Below are positions 59,790 to 64,000 of a stretch of 64,000 bases of DNA, piece after piece (the stretch's first letter is position 1; each line of letters begins with the position of its first letter). Source of the stretch: BAIKAL-G1 sp943369525 (GTDB taxonomy: Bacteria; Cyanobacteriota; Cyanobacteriia; PCC-6307; Cyanobiaceae); contig CALRNL020000001.1 of the NCBI GenBank assembly GCA_943369525.1, forward strand, positions 186,001 through 250,000, in the 5' to 3' direction. The translations under genes were made by a program, and so were the position numbers. Under the pieces are notes generated by a model. The model saw only the letters and a list, made by a program, of their open reading frames with translations. It searched no databases and was not told the origin of the DNA.

Positions 59790-60386
59790 TCAGGGGGTTG
59801 CCAAGGGGGAGGAGTCCACCAGAGCGGGAGCCAGGCGCATCCAGGCCCCCTGGCGGGGTACCTCCAGGAGCTGGGCCAGACGGAACTGGGACATCAAACG
59901 GGTGGTGGTGACCCGGGTGGCGCCGATCAGCTCGGCAAGGCGCCCGTGGCTGAGGCGAAAAGGCAGGTCACACCAGGCGCCACAACGGCGTCCCAACCGC
60001 AGCACCAGGAGCCCAAGGAGGGCATGGAGGCGCTGCTCGGCCTTGGCGAGGTGGCGAATCCGCAGCAACTGCAGGGTCCAGTCCTGCACCGGGTCAGAGC
60101 CGCCGGTCTCCGCCTGGGCATGCAGGGGCCGAAGCACCAGGGGCGTGAGTGCCTCCAGGCAAACGGCATCGGCACAGCCGCGCTGGCACTGCCACTGGTC
60201 ACCAGCTTGAAGGAAAGCGATCGTGATGGCCTCGCCCCGCTCGCAGGAGCAGGACAGGCGGCCAATGCCCTCCACAATCCCAATGGCGGCGCTGGGGCCG
60301 AAACGACCGGTATCCAGCAGCAGGCTTTGGCCAGGGGCGATTTGCACTAGGGAGGTGGGGGGCTCGTTCAAGAAGGGGGACGGCAT
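59790..60386 (-). CDS. Crp/Fnr-family transcription regulator, IdiB-like
   Basis: 198 residues from ATG 60386. A poorly conserved cyclic-nucleotide-fold N-terminus contains three Cys in GRLSCSCERGE and the pair in WQCQRGCADAVC, an unusual Cys density that could bind metal or a cluster. The C-terminal winged helix is RLSHGRLAELIGATRVTTTR (about 145-164). IdiB in Synechococcus elongatus, a Crp-family activator of idiA under iron shortage, is the obvious parallel because of the futA-futB-futC neighbourhood. Direct evidence of its targets is lacking. The frame is open 23 more codons upstream. Confidence 0.75.
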   Translation of the reverse strand: MPSPFLNEPPTSLVQIAPGQSLLLDTGRFGPSAAIGIVEGIGRLSCSCERGEAITIAFLQAGDQWQCQRGCADAVCLEALTPLVLRPLHAQAETGGSDPVQDWTLQLLRIRHLAKAEQRLHALLGLLVLRLGRRCGAWCDLPFRLSHGRLAELIGATRVTTTRLMSQFRLAQLLEVPRQGAWMRLAPALVDSSPLATP

Positions 60387-60463
60387 GACCTGGACAACAC
60401 CACGCTGGTAAGGCGTCGGACCCGAAGTCGCGCAACCTAACCAGAACGGCCACACTTTTGCAA

Positions 60464-60483
60464 GCGATTCTCAATAGCATTAG
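60464..60483. promoter_or_regulatory. Fur-box-like site upstream of the IdiB-like gene
   Basis: GCGATTCTCAATAGCATTAG resembles ferric-uptake-regulator sites, with the core ATTCTCAATA (TATTGAGAAT on the minus strand) as found in cyanobacterial iron boxes. It lies about 78-98 bp before the ATG at 60386, in a short A/T-rich stretch. Fits iron control of the regulator and futC. Confidence 0.5.
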
Positions 60484-60543
60484 CCAGTTGAGAGGGGTAT
60501 GGCTCCGGGCCAGCGAGGGCCGGTTCGGATTCCCGCCGGCTGC

Positions 60544-60762
60544 CTAGGCCCCAGGCCCACCCCCTCGACGGAACGCAGGCATGGGAACTAGCAGCTCCCG
60601 ATCCAACAAGGCGATATGAGGCACGAGCGCGGTAGGCAAGGAGAAGCGGATGAGCAGAACCACCTGGATGTCCTGCAGGGACGCCATCACCAAGACCAAC
60701 GGCACCAAACGAAAGGCCACCGAGTCAGCAAACAGAACCAAGGGCCAACGGTTTGCCTGCAA
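60544..60762 (-). CDS. Possible small hydrophobic protein
   Basis: 72 residues from a TTG (MQANRWPLVLFADSVAFRLV...), with a hydrophobic helix around LVPLVLVMASLQDIQVVLL. It begins 20 bp after the decapeptide-repeat gene on the same strand. Start codon and composition leave doubt; no family known. Confidence 0.35.
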   Translation of the reverse strand: MQANRWPLVLFADSVAFRLVPLVLVMASLQDIQVVLLIRFSLPTALVPHIALLDRELLVPMPAFRRGGGPGA

Positions 60763-60782
60763 ATCTTCAGAGCCAGAACGGC

Positions 60783-61175
60783 CTAAAACCCAATCTTGAC
60801 CTTGACGGGGGATTGCTCTTTGACATCCACCTCCAAGGGACTGGTCTCCACCACCTGGAGCTGGACAGGCGTTTGGTTGGTGACCTGAACCTGCAAAGGC
60901 GTGCGTTCATCCACCCGCAGGTCAATGGGGCTCTTCTGGTGGACCGCAACGGTGATCGGCAAGGGCCCCTGGGCCCGCACTTGCATCGGAACCGGCCCCT
61001 GCATGGAGAGGCGATGGGAGACACTGCCACTGAGCTGGAGGGGTTCCGAAAAGGCGTGGAGCACGCGCAGCTCAACCGGGTGGCTCGTGATCCGGACCAG
61101 CCCGTAGGTGGCGAGTCCACCGAGGGCGATGGCCGTCAAGGGCCAGCGCCAGGGCAGCCAGGATGACAACTCCAT
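60783..61175 (-). CDS. Small membrane-anchored protein of decapeptide beta repeats
   Basis: 130 residues from ATG 61175. One N-terminal helix (about 8-26, WPLTAIALGGLATYGLV) anchors it, and the rest is a run of about seven near-10-residue repeats of the type (S/T)P(L/V/I)xVxVxxx: GPVPMQVRAQ, SPIDLRVDER, TPLQVQVTNQ, TPVQLQVVET, SPLEVDVKEQ and SPVKVKIGF. These alternate strand-forming residues and would lie outside the membrane or in the lumen. I know no named family. The divergent response regulator starts 280 bp away. Confidence 0.6.
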   Translation of the reverse strand: MELSSWLPWRWPLTAIALGGLATYGLVRITSHPVELRVLHAFSEPLQLSGSVSHRLSMQGPVPMQVRAQGPLPITVAVHQKSPIDLRVDERTPLQVQVTNQTPVQLQVVETSPLEVDVKEQSPVKVKIGF

Positions 61176-61458
61176 GCTGACAGGAGAAAAGGCGAGACAC
61201 GAACCTAGGTGGGGCCATGCCAAGGGACGGACAAGCCCGGAGGGGCCAGCGAATCAGGATGGGGCGACAGCAGCGTCGGAAGCGAGACCCCAACAGCAAC
61301 CGAGGCGAGCACCAAAGCAAAGGGTGATCGGGGCCTTAGGGGCTTTTCGCCGCTGCTGCAATCAAAAGGCGGGATCTTGAGAAGAATTCTTAAGCAGAAC
61401 CACACAGCCAGCCACCGACCGCTTTAATTGCTCGACTTCTAACGCAATTGGTCCCTCG

Positions 61459-62196
61459 TTGAACCTGGTTGCCCCCAAGTCAAAGGCGAAGATCCTGGTC
61501 GTCGACGATGAACCCAACATTTGCCAAATCCTCAAAACCAGGCTCACCATGGCCGGTTACGACGTGGCTGTGGCTGGCGATGGCATGGCCGGCCTCAAAA
61601 CCTTTGGCGACGTCAATCCGGATCTGGTGATCCTGGATTTAATGCTCCCCCAACTTGATGGCTATGGGGTCTGCGAAAAACTGCGTAACCGCACCAGCAT
61701 TCCGATCTTGATGCTGTCGGCGATTGATGAGGTCTCCCAGAAAGTGCGCTGCCTGCAACTGGGAGCCGACGACTACATGGTGAAGCCCTTCAGCCCCAAG
61801 GAGTTGATCGCCCGCATTGGCTGCCTACTGCGCAGGCGGGTGGGCAAGACCCAGGGTCGCCAGCAGGAGATCCAATCCAACCATCTCATCGTCGCCGGAG
61901 ATTTGCGCATTGATAGCAACCGCCGCAAGGTCTACCGGGGCGACGAACAGATTCGCCTGACTGAACTGGAATTGAGCTTGCTGGAGGTGCTAGTGGAAAA
62001 TGCCGGTAAGGCCATCGATCGCATCGAAATCCTCAAACACATCTGGGGCTATTCCCCCGAACGACACTCGGAAACTCGGGTTGTGGATGTGCACGTATCC
62101 CGATTGCGCTGCAAGATCGAGGCAGACCCAGAAAATCCGGAATTGATTTTAACCTGCCGGGGCACGGGTTACATGTTTCAACGCCTAAACGGCTAG
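61459..62196 (+). CDS. OmpR-family response regulator, RpaB-like
   Basis: 245 residues from a TTG start. Receiver domain AKILVVDDEPNICQILKTRL with the phospho-Asp in LVILDLMLPQLDGYGVCEKL (about residue 58) and the Lys switch in DDYMVKPFSPKE. The winged-helix output ends RRKVYRGDEQIRLTELELSL and VVDVHVSRLRCKIEADPENP. The ILxTRL/GYxV and PELILTxRGTGYxFQR blocks match RpaB (Ycf27) more than RpaA or other regulators, including the Cys after DGYGV. It may be RpaB itself or a paralogue. It lies upstream of a CpcL-like linker on the same strand. Confidence 0.85.
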   Translation: MNLVAPKSKAKILVVDDEPNICQILKTRLTMAGYDVAVAGDGMAGLKTFGDVNPDLVILDLMLPQLDGYGVCEKLRNRTSIPILMLSAIDEVSQKVRCLQLGADDYMVKPFSPKELIARIGCLLRRRVGKTQGRQQEIQSNHLIVAGDLRIDSNRRKVYRGDEQIRLTELELSLLEVLVENAGKAIDRIEILKHIWGYSPERHSETRVVDVHVSRLRCKIEADPENPELILTCRGTGYMFQRLNG

Positions 62197-62497
62197 ACCC
62201 TAGACCCAGCACGGGCCGGCAGAGATCCCCAAGGGGACCATAAAGAAAAACCAGTTAAAAGGAACAGGCGCGATAGCCCTTGGCAACCCATTCCATGCCA
62301 ATCGCCATAGAAACGAACAAACGGGAAAGTTTGTTTGTCCCTTAAGCGAAGACGGCTCGACCCGCATAATTGGGCAACAAAGTGACAAGGAGTTTCACAA
62401 AACGCAAACCAACACCAAGATTGTGTCTGTTTTGCACAGGTTGGGCAGCTACCAAGATAGGTGTTTTAACCTAGGCCCGAATCGTCAATTAAGTGCC
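62197..62497 (+). promoter_or_regulatory. 300-bp leader between the response regulator and the linker gene
   Basis: Contains the inverted repeat AACAAAC (62316-62322) and GTTTGTT (62329-62335), with GGGAAA between, and an A/T-rich stretch to about 62420. It could be the end of the regulator transcript, or the promoter and operator of the linker. No canonical HLR1 pair or CcaR box was found by eye. Confidence 0.45.
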
Positions 62498-63229
62498 ATG
62501 GCCTTGGGCTTGCATTCTCACGCCTTGTTATCTCAAAACGCCCGCGTCAACGGCATGCTGGTGGGTAGTGATGAAACCAGCCACCTGCCCACAGGTGAAA
62601 AACGACTAAGCCAAAGCACCATGGACAGCCTGATCGAGGGTGCCTATCGCCAACTTTTCTTCCATACATTCAAGGCCGATCGTAATCTCACCCTGGAGTC
62701 CCAGCTGCGTAGCGGCCAGATCAGGGTCAAGGATTTTGTAAGGGGCCTGGTGCTCTCAAATCGCTTTCTTGATGGGGTTTACGGTTGTAACGGCAACAAA
62801 GAAGTGGCACGCCACCTGGTGGAACGGGTGCTGGGTCGCCAGATCCATGGCGAAGCCGAGGCGATTGCCTGGTCCATCGTAATCGGTGAGCAAGGGGTGG
62901 GTGCCATGGTGGATCAATTGCTGGCGTCGGAGGAATACGGCAGCAACTTTGGCGAGGACACCGTTCCCTTCCAGCGTCAGCGAATGCTGCCAGGTCGCCG
63001 CCTCGGCAACCAACCGCTGAACATCACCTTGCCCCGTTACGGCAACTACCACCGCGACGTGCTTGCCAGCTTCCCGCCCAGCCAATCCGGTGGCTTCCGG
63101 GTGAGTGGCAGCTTGCCCCCCGAAGCGGCGCAGAAGATCTGGTATGGCCTAATCCTGGTAGGTGGCTTTGAACTGGTGCGGGTGATCGGCACCATCGCGG
63201 CCGCCATGTTGGCCACCGGCAGCAACTAG
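62498..63229 (+). CDS. Phycobilisome rod linker with C-terminal membrane helix (CpcL-like)
   Basis: 243 residues from ATG 62498. A CpcG-type N-terminus (SQNARVNGMLVGSDETSHLP) and phycobilisome linker domain (about 30-165, with FFHTFKADRNLTLESQLRSG and KDFVRGLVLSNRF). After a variable loop, a hydrophobic helix ends the protein (about 215-238, IWYGLILVGGFELVRVIGTI). That tail marks CpcL (CpcG2)-type linkers, which attach rod-only phycobilisomes to the thylakoid and favour photosystem I. The frame is open to GTG 62423, but ATG 62498 gives the family start. Confidence 0.85.
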   Translation: MALGLHSHALLSQNARVNGMLVGSDETSHLPTGEKRLSQSTMDSLIEGAYRQLFFHTFKADRNLTLESQLRSGQIRVKDFVRGLVLSNRFLDGVYGCNGNKEVARHLVERVLGRQIHGEAEAIAWSIVIGEQGVGAMVDQLLASEEYGSNFGEDTVPFQRQRMLPGRRLGNQPLNITLPRYGNYHRDVLASFPPSQSGGFRVSGSLPPEAAQKIWYGLILVGGFELVRVIGTIAAAMLATGSN

Positions 63230-63594
63230 GCGATCGCCCTAGAAAACAAATAGGGGGTTTGGGGTGGCCTGCCCCCCTTCAAACCGAAGGCCATTGCCGC
63301 CAAAACACCCGGACATTGGTAGCACCCTTCATGGCATCAGCCGGGGGATTGGCTGAATTAGCGATGGGTCCAATCAGGGGCCCCATGGTGAAGGGGTTGG
63401 GGCCAAGGGCTCAGAAAGGCTCCAACGGGCCCTGGGGCTGGGATTCCCGCTGATCAAACCTCACTTGCTGGGTCAACGATTCGATCTCAACGGTCAGAAT
63501 CACGGGCCTTCCATGCCTCAGTTCCCTAGCCAGGGGTGTGGGCCGCCCAGGGGGGAAAGGGGATCGATAGCTTGGTCGAGGCGGCCATACCTTG
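63230..63594. other. Intergenic region before modA, no gene seen
   Basis: 365 bp with one HIP1 octamer near its left end, right after the linker stop. No open frame with a recognisable product and no clear promoter. A minus-strand frame (63411-63974) is the shadow of modA. Confidence 0.5.
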
Positions 63595-64000
63595 ATGCCG
63601 AGCTTGGTTGTTTTTCGTTGGCTGCGGTTCCTGGGAGCTGGCAGCATTGGTTTGGTGGGGATCAACGCCTGCTCCCTGGCCCCCTGCCTGAGCACCCTGG
63701 CGGGTCGGCCTGCCCAGGCAGCCGAAGCCAAGCCCCTCCTGGTGGGGGCGGCCAGCAGTTTGGGCGAACCACTCCAGGCCCTAGCCCCTAGTTTTGCCAG
63801 CAGCCAAAAGGTGCCGCTGCCCCGCTTTACCTTGGCCGCTTCTGGGGTGTTGCAGCAGCAGATCCAACAGGGAGCTCCGATCGATGTGGTGGTGTCGGCT
63901 GGCGTAAAGCAAATGGACCAGCTAGAGGGGGCAGGCCTGTTGGTGGCCGGCAGCCGCCGGGTGATCGCCGGCAACCAGCTGGTGCTGGTGGTGGCCTCCC
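63595..64000 (+). CDS. modA: Molybdate ABC transporter binding protein, truncated by window end
   Basis: The first 135 residues of a periplasmic molybdate/tungstate-binding protein. A signal peptide with a hydrophobic core (LGAGSIGLVGINACSLAPCL) ends at a PAQA-like site. The mature part starts LLVGAASSLGEPLQALAPSF and continues TLAASGVLQQQIQQGAPIDV and SRRVIAGNQLVLVV, the normal ModA blocks. The Ser residues that hydrogen-bond the oxyanion are in GAASSL and AASGVL. Molybdate is needed for nitrate reductase. ATG 63595 is the start; the rest lies beyond the right edge. Confidence 0.88.
   Translation, partial: MPSLVVFRWLRFLGAGSIGLVGINACSLAPCLSTLAGRPAQAAEAKPLLVGAASSLGEPLQALAPSFASSQKVPLPRFTLAASGVLQQQIQQGAPIDVVVSAGVKQMDQLEGAGLLVAGSRRVIAGNQLVLVVAS

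Overview
The window is chromosomal DNA of a GC-rich unicellular cyanobacterium, most like the Cyanobium/Synechococcus picocyanobacteria. This rests on the gene content: chlH, a high-light-inducible protein, Psb30, Ycf20, a phycobilisome rod linker, the NDH-1 CO2-uptake operon, UPF0182, DUF3038/DUF4335/DUF2949 proteins and many GCGATCGC (HIP1) octamers. No rRNA, tRNA, CRISPR array or intact insertion sequence was found. All calls come from reading the sequence and recalling protein families; no database search was run.

Layout. 1-8.9 kb: chlH (minus strand, C-terminus outside the window), a divergent HD-GYP sensor protein, dapB, a conserved membrane protein and an hli gene with an HLR1-like promoter and a clear terminator. 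9-14.3 kb: a UbiH-type monooxygenase, DUF2949, apt, the DUF3038/DUF4335 pair, two small unknown genes and ppk2. 14.3-24.6 kb: mntH with a tiny membrane ORF behind it, UPF0182, thrC, a MoaD/ThiS-like protein, a bicupin dioxygenase, ftsH and rpmF. 24.6-30.2 kb: an overlapping cbbY-like/ycf20/glycerate kinase operon, recJ, a ClC channel and psb30. About 30.2-31.25 kb has no convincing gene.

31.2-45.3 kb is the accessory-looking part. It holds a patatin-like lipase and then a type I secretion locus. The minus-strand series is a 912-residue repeat protein, a 676-residue protein with RTX-like repeats, a parvulin-like protein, an ABC exporter with extra N-terminal domains, and an HlyD adaptor. A third RTX-like protein of 768 residues converges on it from the plus strand. 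The likely job is export of repetitive surface or extracellular proteins. Two strong hairpins separate the 912-residue gene from the rest, which could let the main substrate be made in excess.

45.5-50.3 kb: a methyltransferase, a VOC protein, small ORFs, long gene-poor stretches and an M32 carboxypeptidase. 50.3-55.6 kb: ndhF3-ndhD3-cupA and a fasciclin-domain cupS candidate, in the order of the inducible CO2-hydrating NDH-1 complex. 55.7-60.5 kb: an iron(III) ABC importer (binding protein and fused permease on plus, ATPase on minus) with a Crp-family regulator like IdiB behind a Fur-box-like site. 60.5-63.3 kb: a small protein of decapeptide beta repeats, an RpaB-family response regulator and a CpcL-like rod linker with a C-terminal membrane helix. 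The window ends inside a modA-like gene.
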